DNA of 9,648 nt from an uncultured Eubacterium sp. (lineage in GTDB: Bacteria > Bacillota > Clostridia > Oscillospirales > Acutalibacteraceae): contig CAJOER010000044.1 of NCBI GenBank assembly GCA_905233805.1, forward strand, positions 1 to 9,648, read 5' to 3'. This document shows, piece by piece, positions 1 to 6,646 of this stretch. A model generated the notes under the pieces. It was not told where the DNA came from. It searched no databases and worked only from the letters and a program-made list of their open reading frames with translations. Each line of letters starts with the position of its first letter. Position 1 is the first letter of the stretch. Both the position numbers and the translations under genes were made by a program.

Positions 1-1646
1 TTCCCGTTGTTGTAACGGCGCTTTGCGCTGCCTTCGGGCTTATAAGATACATAATTAATGACGATACGGCTATGCTGAAAATTGCCGAAAGCTTTCAGAC
101 TAATTCTCACAGCGAGCATTTGGTCTTTATAAGCGTTATTCTCGGTTATCTGCTTAAACTGCTGTATAATCTGGTTCCTGATTTTAACTGGTTTATTACG
201 ATGTACCTGTTAGTTGTTAACTGCGGTTTTATTGCACTTTGCGGTATTGTAAAAAAACTCGGTGAAAGAATTATAGGTTATGCCGTCATAGCGGCTTTCC
301 AGGTATTTGTTTTATCTAATCTTACGTTTACATCTATTTCATTTGTATGCGCTGTTGCAGGCATGCTCTGGATGTTTGTTTTCATTAAAAAGCTTGAGAA
401 AAAGAGCATTAAGCATTTTGTTATCGGTTTTATTCTGCTGTTTCTTGCTTTTGCAATGAGAAGAGGAGATACTTTCTATTTTACGGTAATGCTGTTTGTT
501 CCCGTGTATCTTTTCTCGTTTATCAAAAAGCGGAATACCGTTGCCGTTATCGCTATTGCAATAGTTTTATGTACGGTAGCGAATTATGCTGTAACAGGTG
601 TTCAGAAAGTATATAACGCAAATATCCCGAGTGAGATATATTTCAGCGAGTTCAGAAAATACAGGGGCGCTGCAAATGACGGCGGACTCTTTAACTATGA
701 ACGTCACGGCGAAGAACTGCAGAAAGCAGGTATCACCGAAAACGATTATTTTCTTCTTAAACGATGGGTTTTCGGCGATAAGAAAGTCTATCCTGCCGAG
801 GTAATGAAAGCGGTTGCGGAGAGCCGTGATTTTGATGAAAAATATGATACTAATTTGATAGGTATCGCAAAGGATATTTTAAAACAGGAAACAGTATTGC
901 TCCTTCTGTTTGCTTTGCTGCTTATGACGGCTATAAACATAATAATTGATAATGATTCGCGTCTTGAGCCGCTGTTTGTACTTGCTTTTACGCTTGCGGG
1001 ATTCGGGTTCCTCTATTTCAGAAGAAGAGGTATTGAGCGCGTTTCTTCAATGGTTCTTTTCAGCGGAATTCTGATTATGCTTTCCATTTTCCTGAAAAAC
1101 TATGAGAATTTCCGTAATATTAAACTACTGAATAAATTCAGCGATAAGACGTTTAACGGAATTGTTGTTATAGTTTGTATACTCGGCATACTCGGAACTA
1201 CGGGCTACTGCGTCAGAGAAAACAGACGCTTTGACAGAAAGGCTGAAAAGTTCCATGAGGTTATTGAATATACAAATGACAACCAAGACGAATTTTTCAT
1301 ATGTGACGTAAGGGCATCTTCTGATTATGCCGTTAAGTACAATAATGATAACATTTTCAGGCCCTACGCAAATAAAGATATTAAAGTATATGCATTCCTC
1401 GGAACATGGACTATTTATACATATTATTACTATGATAATCTGAAAAACCTCGGGATTGAGGAATACAGTGACAATCTTATTTCACTTTTACTCAAAGATG
1501 ACGTAAGATATATTTCCAGGAATATGTCGCCAAAAAAGTTTGTACGTTTCTTTAAGGAAAATTACAAACTGGACGTAAAATATAAAATAGTTAAAACGCT
1601 TCCCGAGGGGAACTATAAAGTATATAAATTCAGCGTTGCTGAATAA
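1..1646 (+). CDS. Polytopic membrane protein, candidate GT-C-type glycosyltransferase (5' end outside window)
   Basis: The reading frame is open from base 3, so the gene begins upstream; 547 residues are visible. Internal Met codons such as the one at 72 are not the start: the 23 codons before it align without gaps to the N-terminus of the paralogue at 8794-9648, which places the true start roughly 13 codons before the window. A first membrane helix is followed by an Asp-Asp pair (visible residues 20-21) and then by the motif NSHSE. An acidic pair in the first outer loop is typical of GT-C lipid-phosphate-sugar transferases. Many further hydrophobic helices follow, then a soluble tail of about 150 residues rich in Tyr, Asn and Lys that is probably extracytoplasmic. 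I do not recognise a named family. The GT-C role is inferred from topology, the acidic loop and the neighbouring DPM1-like glycosyltransferase and flippase genes. A Wzy-like polymerase is an alternative. The coding region is certain; the function is moderate. Confidence 0.8.
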   Translation, partial: PVVVTALCAAFGLIRYIINDDTAMLKIAESFQTNSHSEHLVFISVILGYLLKLLYNLVPDFNWFITMYLLVVNCGFIALCGIVKKLGERIIGYAVIAAFQVFVLSNLTFTSISFVCAVAGMLWMFVFIKKLEKKSIKHFVIGFILLFLAFAMRRGDTFYFTVMLFVPVYLFSFIKKRNTVAVIAIAIVLCTVANYAVTGVQKVYNANIPSEIYFSEFRKYRGAANDGGLFNYERHGEELQKAGITENDYFLLKRWVFGDKKVYPAEVMKAVAESRDFDEKYDTNLIGIAKDILKQETVLLLLFALLLMTAINIIIDNDSRLEPLFVLAFTLAGFGFLYFRRRGIERVSSMVLFSGILIMLSIFLKNYENFRNIKLLNKFSDKTFNGIVVIVCILGILGTTGYCVRENRRFDRKAEKFHEVIEYTNDNQDEFFICDVRASSDYAVKYNNDNIFRPYANKDIKVYAFLGTWTIYTYYYYDNLKNLGIEEYSDNLISLLLKDDVRYISRNMSPKKFVRFFKENYKLDVKYKIVKTLPEGNYKVYKFSVAE

Positions 1647-1652
1647 CGGAGA
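1647..1652 (+). promoter_or_regulatory. Ribosome-binding site CGGAGA for the family-2 glycosyltransferase
   Basis: CGGAGA lies 6 nt before ATG 1659 but only 3 nt before the in-frame GTG at 1656. It therefore favours ATG 1659 as the start. It directly follows the stop codon of the preceding gene (TAA 1644-1646), consistent with operonic translation. Confidence 0.6.
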
Positions 1653-1658
1653 TTAGTG

Positions 1659-2378
1659 ATGAAAAAGATTTCCTTTGTAATTCCGTGTTACGGCTCGGAA
1701 AACACAATTAAACCCGTAATTGAAGAGATTGAAAAATATGTTGCACTACGCAGCGAATACGATTATGAGATTATCTGCGTTAACGATACTTCGCCTGATA
1801 ATGTTATTATTGTGCTCAAAGATATCGCTGCGCAGAACAAAAAGGTAAAAGTTGTTGACCTTTCCCGAAACTTCGGAAAGCACTCTGCGGTTATGGCCGG
1901 ATTTTCTATCGTAAAAGGCGACTATGTTGTTTGTCTTGACGACGACGGTCAGTGCCCGATGGACAGGCTTTGGGATTTGCTTGACCCTGTAATCAGCGGC
2001 GGTTACGACTATTCTATGGCTAAGTACGATAAGAAAAAGCAGTCGGGATTCAAAAACTTCGGCAGCGCAATGAATTCTCTTATGTCAGTTATTCTTATTG
2101 ATAAGCCTAAGGAAATGAACTTTTCAAATTTCAAGGCTATGAAGCGCTTTGTTGTTGATGAAATGGTTAAATATAATAACCCTTATCCCTATCTTGAAGG
2201 GCTTACGCTTCGTACGACGCGCAGTATTATCACGGTTCCTATGGAAGAGCGTGAAAGAATAGCAGGCGAGGGACATTTTACACTCAAGAAATCTCTTTCA
2301 CTCTGGATGAACGGCTTTACCGCTTTTTCCGTAAAGCCGCTGAGAATTTCAACGTTTATGGGAACTATTCTTACGTAA
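1659..2378 (+). CDS. Family-2 polyprenyl-phosphate glycosyltransferase (DPM1/ArnC/GtrB type), truncated by a frame disruption
   Basis: This 239-residue product carries a complete GT-A catalytic domain. It starts with the typical SFVIPCYGSENT strand, followed by VNDTSPDN, the acceptor-lipid-region motif SRNFGKHSAVMAGF, and the metal-binding LDDDGQ. Toward the end come EGHFTLKKSLSLWMNGFTAFS and KPLRISTF, the segment that normally leads into two C-terminal membrane helices. Family members move a sugar from a nucleotide donor to undecaprenyl (or dolichyl) phosphate on the cytoplasmic face. Here the frame ends at TAA 2376-2378, just after STFMGTI, while the usual C-terminal continuation is found in another frame immediately downstream (2375-2569). 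Intact relatives are about 310-320 residues. The product may still be catalytic, since human DPM1 has no membrane helices of its own, but it has lost its own anchor. GTG 1656 is a possible but less well-placed start. Its place before sugar-nucleotide and flippase genes suggests it loads the lipid carrier. Confidence 0.85.
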   Translation: MKKISFVIPCYGSENTIKPVIEEIEKYVALRSEYDYEIICVNDTSPDNVIIVLKDIAAQNKKVKVVDLSRNFGKHSAVMAGFSIVKGDYVVCLDDDGQCPMDRLWDLLDPVISGGYDYSMAKYDKKKQSGFKNFGSAMNSLMSVILIDKPKEMNFSNFKAMKRFVVDEMVKYNNPYPYLEGLTLRTTRSIITVPMEERERIAGEGHFTLKKSLSLWMNGFTAFSVKPLRISTFMGTILT

Positions 2379-2569
2379 TTATCAGAAAGATAATTCATCC
2401 CTCGGTAGCTATGGGATACAGCTCAACTATGGCTGTGCTTTTGTTTATCGGCGGCGCGATTATGCTTATGCTCGGACTTATCGGCGAATATATAGGACGC
2501 GTTTACATAAGTCTTAATAATTCACCGCAGTTTGTTATAAGAGAGATATTGAACGAGGAAGAAGAATGA
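2375..2569 (+). pseudogene. Detached C-terminal membrane segment of the family-2 glycosyltransferase
   Basis: In the frame starting at GTA 2375 the sequence reads VIIRKIIHPSVAMGYSS, then a hydrophobic helix, then LIGEYIGRVYISLNNSP and FVIREI, ending at TGA 2567-2569. This is the standard C-terminus of DPM1/GtrB-type glycosyltransferases, so it belongs to the gene at 1659-2378 rather than being a separate gene. The junction lacks most of the first hydrophobic helix, which usually lies between STFMG and the YVIIRK region; I estimate about ten codons are gone. The visible gene is 911 nt from ATG 1659, so a lost segment of 3n+1 nt (for example 31 nt) would restore both frame and usual length. The end still forms an ATGA overlap with the next gene, the original operon junction. 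Re-initiation at ATG 2411 would give a 52-residue one-helix peptide, but I see no good ribosome-binding site. A sequencing or assembly error remains possible. Confidence 0.75.
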
Positions 2570-3747
2570 AAAAGCTTATGATACTCGGTGCCGGAATATA
2601 CCAGGTACCGCTGATTAAAACTGCTCAGAAGCTCGGCATTTATACTATCGTTGTCAGCATTAAGGGAAACTATCCCGGATTTGCTATTGCCGATAAGGTC
2701 TATTATGAGGATACAACCGACTTTAAGACCGTAACTGAAATTGCGAGAAAAGAAGAAATCGACGGGATTGTTACCGCCGGAACTGATGTAGCGGTAATTA
2801 CAATAGGTAAGGTCTGCGACGAACTCGGTCTGTGCGGACTTTCATATCAGGCCGCAGCGATTGCTTCTAATAAAATGCTGATGAAAACCGAGTATGAAAA
2901 ATACGGCGTCAGAACCGCGCGTTTCCGTAAAGTTGGTTTTAACGACAGTGAAATTAATAACGCTTGCAGCGAACTTGATTTTCCTTTGATATTCAAAGCT
3001 GTTGATACATCCGGTAGCAGAGGAATAGTTGTAGTTCCGACAATTAATGACGTTAACGGAGTTTCCGATATTGTTAAAGGCGCAACTAAACTTGACTACT
3101 TTATAATTGAAGAGTTTATCACAGGTACCGAATTCGGCGCTCAGGCTTTCGTAAAAGACGGTAAAGTTCAGTTCTGCCTTCCTCACGGAGACTATGTATA
3201 TAAAGGCGATACAGGCGTTCCTATCGGTCATTTTGCTCCGTATGAGCTTGATAAAAGCATTATTGAGGACACTGAAAAACAGCTTTCAGGTGCAGTTAAA
3301 GCTATGAAGCTTAATAATTGTGCAATCAACGCCGATTTTATTCTGAGTGAAGACAATAAAGTTTACGTTCTTGAACTCGGCGGTCGCTCAGGTGCAACCT
3401 GCCTTGCGGAACTCGTTTCCTTATATTACGGCTTTGATTATTATGAAAAGATAATTAAAGTTGCTTTGGGAGAGGACGTAAGCTTCAGTTCCGATGAGGC
3501 TAATCCGAATGCAAGCCACCTGATTATGAGCGATAAAACCGGCGTTATTAAATCACAGAATTACAACGGAAACGACAGCAGGGTTGTTGAAGTACAGTTT
3601 GATTATAACGTCGGCGACAGCGTAAGAAAGTTTAATATCGGGCCTGACAGAATAGGCCACGTTATTACAGTCGGCAGTACTCTTGAAGAAGCCAAGTCGG
3701 TTCTCGATACTGCGATGGATAAAATAAAGCTTGATGTAGAGGAATAA
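2566..3747 (+). CDS. ATP-grasp carboxylate-amine ligase-like protein
   Basis: The 393-residue protein has the layout of an ATP-grasp enzyme (PurK/PurT/carbamoyl-phosphate-synthase type). An N-terminal pre-ATP-grasp Rossmann-like fold starts with MKKLMILGAGIYQ, and the linker region carries NK at residues 102-103. The glycine-rich nucleotide-covering loop follows Lys144 (FKAVDTSGSRG). IIEEF at about 180-184 supplies adenine-contacting residues. The metal/phosphate site is VLELGGRSGATC (Glu270, Arg274). The C-terminal 90 residues resemble the small domain of this family. Such enzymes activate a carboxylate as an acyl phosphate and join it to an amine. The substrate cannot be read from sequence. 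Next to a 4-amino-sugar pathway, N-acylation or aminoacylation of that amine is a reasonable inference. The start ATG overlaps the old stop of the glycosyltransferase (ATGA), with GAGGAAG just upstream. The CapK-like gene follows after one base. Confidence 0.88.
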   Translation: MKKLMILGAGIYQVPLIKTAQKLGIYTIVVSIKGNYPGFAIADKVYYEDTTDFKTVTEIARKEEIDGIVTAGTDVAVITIGKVCDELGLCGLSYQAAAIASNKMLMKTEYEKYGVRTARFRKVGFNDSEINNACSELDFPLIFKAVDTSGSRGIVVVPTINDVNGVSDIVKGATKLDYFIIEEFITGTEFGAQAFVKDGKVQFCLPHGDYVYKGDTGVPIGHFAPYELDKSIIEDTEKQLSGAVKAMKLNNCAINADFILSEDNKVYVLELGGRSGATCLAELVSLYYGFDYYEKIIKVALGEDVSFSSDEANPNASHLIMSDKTGVIKSQNYNGNDSRVVEVQFDYNVGDSVRKFNIGPDRIGHVITVGSTLEEAKSVLDTAMDKIKLDVEE

Positions 3748-3748
3748 T

Positions 3749-5032
3749 ATGAGTTACAGTTCAGACAGAAAACTACTTACCGTATTAATATTTAAAGACC
3801 TTTTCAAATTGCAGAGAAAACTGCCGTTTAATTATGAAAAGGCTGAAAAAGAACAAAAAAAGAGGCTGAAAGCTCTTGTTGAAAGCGCTTATGAAATACC
3901 GTTTTATAAAGAGCGTTTTGAAAGCGCGGGAGTTACACCCGACGATATTAATGAGGTAAAAGACCTTGCAAAACTTCCGCTTCTTACAAAAGACGAACTT
4001 CGCGAATTTATGAAAAACGAGGACGAAAAGGGCGGTTACGAATTCTGGTATCATGACAGAACAAGCGGTTCAACGGGCAATCCTCTTATGCTTCTCTTTT
4101 CTCCGAAAGAAAAAGCGTATAATATGGCTAACTGGTTCCGCGTTATGCTTCTTTGCGGCTATAATCCGTTTTTCGGCAAAACTATGAGCCCAGTATCGAC
4201 TCACTCTCAAAGCGGCTCTCAGAAAACAGTTGTTCAGAAATTCGGAATACTTAAAAGAGAATTCCTTGATAACAGCCGCAGCGAAGAAGAGATAATTGAA
4301 CACATTAATACATATAAGCCTGGTTTTCTTTATACTAATAAAAGCACTTTAATGAAAATCGCTCTTTATGCCAAGAGCAACGGCATTGAAATCAATAAGC
4401 CGAAATGGTTCTGCCCGACAGGTGAAAAAGTTGACGACAATGCAAGAAAAGTACTTTGTGAGGCGTTTGGAAATAATCTTGTTGATTCTTACGGCACAAC
4501 GGAAACCGGCGCAGTTCTTACCAAGTTCGGCGATATGGAAGAATATATTACCAACGAAGACTTATTCGCCGTAAATATTTATGACGATGACGGAAATCTT
4601 GCTGATGAGGGCAGAATAGTAATAACTCCGCTTTACTGCACCGATTTACCGATTATTAATTATGTTATCGGCGACAGAGTTAAGAGCAAAAAAGTAAACG
4701 GACATACAGTCATTACGGAAATAGAGGGAAGGCTGAACGATTACTTTAAACATTCGGACGGCTCAATTACCACTTATTTTGAAATGAATAAATTCCTCGG
4801 TGAATTTGACGAGGTTCTTCAGTTCAGATTTATTCAGAAAAGCTATGACTTGGTTCACGTACAGTGTGTTAAAAATAAAGATAAAGACACTGATATTAAA
4901 GATATAGAAAAGATTCTCAGCGACGAGCTCAACAAAAAATTCAAGGAAAAAATGAATCTTGAATTTGAATGGATGGAGTCTATACCTCCCGAAGCTAACG
5001 GAAAACTGAGAGTTATTGTATGCGAGGTGTAA
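3749..5032 (+). CDS. PaaK/CapK-type adenylate-forming ligase
   Basis: This 427-residue protein belongs to the phenylacetate-CoA-ligase/CapK branch of the adenylate-forming (ANL) superfamily. Key motifs are the ATP P-loop TSGSTGNP (105-112), the adenine/acyl pocket motif DSYGTTETG (246-254), the ribose-binding Asp in VIGDR (309), EGRLNDYF (326-333), and a C-terminal NGKLR whose Lys419 matches the usual catalytic lysine. Length fits the family (about 430). These enzymes form an acyl-adenylate; PaaK itself goes on to the CoA thioester. CapK-like members are frequent in capsule clusters with largely unproven substrates. Here it sits between an ATP-grasp ligase and a flippase-like pair, so it may activate an acid to be attached to the amino sugar (inference). 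AGAGGA at 3738-3743 precedes the ATG by 5 nt. No acyl-carrier protein or acyltransferase gene is visible nearby. Confidence 0.88.
   Translation: MSYSSDRKLLTVLIFKDLFKLQRKLPFNYEKAEKEQKKRLKALVESAYEIPFYKERFESAGVTPDDINEVKDLAKLPLLTKDELREFMKNEDEKGGYEFWYHDRTSGSTGNPLMLLFSPKEKAYNMANWFRVMLLCGYNPFFGKTMSPVSTHSQSGSQKTVVQKFGILKREFLDNSRSEEEIIEHINTYKPGFLYTNKSTLMKIALYAKSNGIEINKPKWFCPTGEKVDDNARKVLCEAFGNNLVDSYGTTETGAVLTKFGDMEEYITNEDLFAVNIYDDDGNLADEGRIVITPLYCTDLPIINYVIGDRVKSKKVNGHTVITEIEGRLNDYFKHSDGSITTYFEMNKFLGEFDEVLQFRFIQKSYDLVHVQCVKNKDKDTDIKDIEKILSDELNKKFKEKMNLEFEWMESIPPEANGKLRVIVCEV
5024..5029 (+). promoter_or_regulatory. Ribosome-binding site GAGGTG selecting ATG 5035
   Basis: GAGGTG ends 5 nt before ATG 5035. 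The alternative in-frame ATG at 5020 lies upstream of this site and has no good site of its own. The binding site lies within the last codons of the CapK-like gene, so translation of the two genes is probably linked. Confidence 0.6.
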
Positions 5033-5034
5033 AA

Positions 5035-5400
5035 ATGCCCGAAATAAAATCAAAGGCTTCAAGTTTTAAATGGTTTATATTTCTTCATATATTGCTGTTC
5101 TTCTATTCACTCAGTAATGTATGCTCAAAAATGGCCGCAAAACAGGAGTTCCTCTCCTTTAAGTTTATACTTTTTTACGGCTGTATAATTGCAATTCTCG
5201 GAGTATATGCAATAGTCTGGCAGCAGATATTAAAACACATACCCCTGACTACTGCTTTTTGTAATAAGGCTGTCGGAATAATATGGGGAATAATGTGGGG
5301 AGTTATCCTCTTCGGTGAGACGATTAAATGGAATATGATAGTGGGCGCTGTCATTGTCATTATCGGCGTAATAATAGTGGTGAAATCCGATGAGCAGTAA
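5035..5400 (+). CDS. EamA/SMR-type four-helix membrane protein, first of a pair (ArnE/ArnF-like)
   Basis: The 121-residue product is strongly hydrophobic with four predicted helices (roughly 13-31, 42-62, 70-90 and 95-115 by eye) and short charged ends. Features shared with EamA/SMR half-transporters include a helix-1 end reading SNVCSKMAAK and the helix-3 ending WGVILFGE. Small proteins of this size act as homo- or heterodimers. Besides drug exporters, the group includes ArnE/ArnF, proposed to flip undecaprenyl-phosphate-aminoarabinose across the inner membrane. Its position inside an amino-sugar/glycosyltransferase operon argues for a lipid-linked sugar flippase rather than a drug pump (inference). 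Its 3' end overlaps the next, similar gene by 11 nt, which favours a heterodimer. The chosen start is the ATG preceded by GAGGTG; starting at 5020 would add five residues. Confidence 0.78.
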   Translation: MPEIKSKASSFKWFIFLHILLFFYSLSNVCSKMAAKQEFLSFKFILFYGCIIAILGVYAIVWQQILKHIPLTTAFCNKAVGIIWGIMWGVILFGETIKWNMIVGAVIVIIGVIIVVKSDEQ

Positions 5401-5737
5401 ACTCTTTTTCACATTTATCCTCTTATTCGGATTCTTAGTATCTGCTATTGCTCAGATTCTTTTAAAGAAAAGCGCCCAGAAAGAATATGAAAGCAGAATT
5501 AAAGAATATTTAAACCCCTATGTAATTATTTCCTATGCAATTTTCTTCGGTGCAACGCTTTGCACAATTATTGCATATAAAGAAGTTGATTTGTCGTTCG
5601 GACCGATACTCGGCACTACCGAATATATTTTCGTTGCTGTTCTAAGCAGACTGATACTAAAAGAACATATCAGCGTTAAAAAGATAATCGGTCTTTGCGT
5701 TATTATTGCAGGAATTGTTGTTTATGCAATTCAGTGA
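5390..5737 (+). CDS. EamA/SMR-type four-helix membrane protein, second of a pair (ArnE/ArnF-like)
   Basis: The 115-residue product has four helices (about 5-25, 44-64, 68-90 and 97-114 by eye). It carries the EamA-type helix-1 motif AIAQILLKKSAQ, the helix-3 segment GPILGTTEYIFVAVLSRLILKE and a final helix GLCVIIAGIVVYAIQ. It differs clearly from the protein encoded just upstream, so this is a heterologous pair rather than a recent duplication. The start codon lies inside the upstream gene (11 nt overlap) with only a weak GTGGTG upstream, so its translation probably depends on ribosomes arriving from the partner gene. The likely role is one subunit of a flippase for an undecaprenyl-phosphate-linked sugar. 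A generic SMR-type transporter is the alternative. Confidence 0.78.
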   Translation: MSSKLFFTFILLFGFLVSAIAQILLKKSAQKEYESRIKEYLNPYVIISYAIFFGATLCTIIAYKEVDLSFGPILGTTEYIFVAVLSRLILKEHISVKKIIGLCVIIAGIVVYAIQ

Positions 5738-5746
5738 GGTGAAAAG

Positions 5747-6646
5747 ATGAAAGGTATTATTTTAGCAGGCGGAAGCGGAACAAGACTTTATCCGCTTACA
5801 ATGGTTACCTCGAAACAGCTGCTTCCTATTTACGATAAGCCTATGGTATTCTATCCACTGAGTACCTTAATGCTTGCGGGAATCAGAGAAATACTTATTA
5901 TTTCCACACCCGAGGATTTGCCTAATTTTAAAAAGCTTCTCGGCGACGGAAGCCAGTTCGGCGTATCGCTTTTCTATAAGATTCAGCCCTCACCCGACGG
6001 GCTTGCACAGGCGTTTATTCTCGGTGAGGAGTTTATTGGAGACGACTGCTGCGCTATGGTTCTCGGTGATAATATTTTCTACGGCGCGGGATTCAGCAAG
6101 ATTCTCAGTGACGCGAGAGAGAATGCCGAAGTTAACGGACGTGCAACGGTTTTCGGCTATCACGTTGACGACCCTCAGCGCTTCGGTATAGTTAGCTTTG
6201 ACAAAAATAAGAAGGTCGTTTCTATTGAAGAAAAACCCGAAAATCCCCAGTCCCCGTGGGCTGTTACAGGGCTTTACTTCTACGATAACCGCTGTGTTGA
6301 ATTTGCTAAAAAGATTAAGCCCTCCGCAAGAGGAGAGCTTGAAATTACCGACCTTAATAAAATGTATCTTGACAAAAGCGAGCTTGACGTAAGACTGCTC
6401 GGACGCGGTTTTGCTTGGCTCGATACCGGTACTATGGAAAGCCTTATTGACGCGGGCGATTTTGTAAGGACAATTCAGTCGCAGCAGGGTATAAGAATTT
6501 CCGCACCAGAAGAGATTGCTTACCGCTTTGGCTACATAGATAAAGATAAACTTCTTGAATCTGCTGAAAAATACGGTAAAAGCGATTACGGCGCATATCT
6601 AAAAAAAGTAGTAACGGACGAACTGTTAGGAGGCGTGTATAAGTGA
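5747..6646 (+). CDS. rmlA: Glucose-1-phosphate thymidylyltransferase
   Basis: RmlA joins dTTP and glucose-1-phosphate to give dTDP-glucose and pyrophosphate in the cytoplasm, the first step of dTDP-deoxysugar synthesis. The 299-residue length is normal. Diagnostic motifs are the nucleotide-binding GGSGTRLYPLT (8-18) with Lys23, DKPMVFYPLSTLMLAGI (30-46), QPSPDGLAQA (80-89), the metal-binding LGDN (106-109), the IEEKPENPQS segment and the conserved WLDTGTMESL near the C-terminus. These separate it from glucose-1-phosphate uridylyl- and cytidylyltransferases. GAGGTG at 5736-5741 precedes ATG 5747 by 5 nt, and the gap after the flippase gene is only 9 nt. Its stop overlaps the rmlB start codon. 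The enzyme is usually feedback-inhibited by the pathway end product, but no transcriptional control is visible here. Confidence 0.97.
   Translation: MKGIILAGGSGTRLYPLTMVTSKQLLPIYDKPMVFYPLSTLMLAGIREILIISTPEDLPNFKKLLGDGSQFGVSLFYKIQPSPDGLAQAFILGEEFIGDDCCAMVLGDNIFYGAGFSKILSDARENAEVNGRATVFGYHVDDPQRFGIVSFDKNKKVVSIEEKPENPQSPWAVTGLYFYDNRCVEFAKKIKPSARGELEITDLNKMYLDKSELDVRLLGRGFAWLDTGTMESLIDAGDFVRTIQSQQGIRISAPEEIAYRFGYIDKDKLLESAEKYGKSDYGAYLKKVVTDELLGGVYK
6628..6633 (+). promoter_or_regulatory. AGGAGG ribosome-binding site for a GTG start of rmlB
   Basis: A consensus AGGAGG lies 9 nt before GTG 6643, inside the end of rmlA. It supports the non-ATG start, which also forms a GTGA overlap with the rmlA stop. 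The strong site may compensate for the weaker GTG codon. Confidence 0.65.

Noticed and set aside
72..74. ATG at 72 as the start of the first membrane protein
   Set aside because: The frame is open upstream to base 3, and those codons match the N-terminal helix and Asp-Asp loop of the paralogue at 8794, so this is an internal methionine.
1656..1658. GTG at 1656 as the glycosyltransferase start
   Set aside because: Only 3 nt from CGGAGA; ATG 1659 has better spacing and gives the usual MKKISFVIP beginning.
2361..2383. Programmed ribosomal frameshift in the glycosyltransferase gene
   Set aside because: No slippery heptamer or run is visible at the junction, and family-typical residues seem to be missing, which a simple frameshift would not explain.
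2377..2395. Hairpin as a transcription terminator
   Set aside because: The stem is AT-rich and only 7 bp, no T-tract follows, and it lies inside the old reading frame.
2842..3231. Minus-strand open frame of 129 codons
   Set aside because: Lies wholly within the well-supported ATP-grasp gene, with no recognisable motifs or supporting start signal.
5035..5737. Multidrug-resistance SMR pump pair
   Set aside because: Size and topology fit, but the position between sugar-acylation and dTDP-sugar genes favours a lipid-linked sugar flippase; the drug-pump role cannot be excluded from sequence alone.
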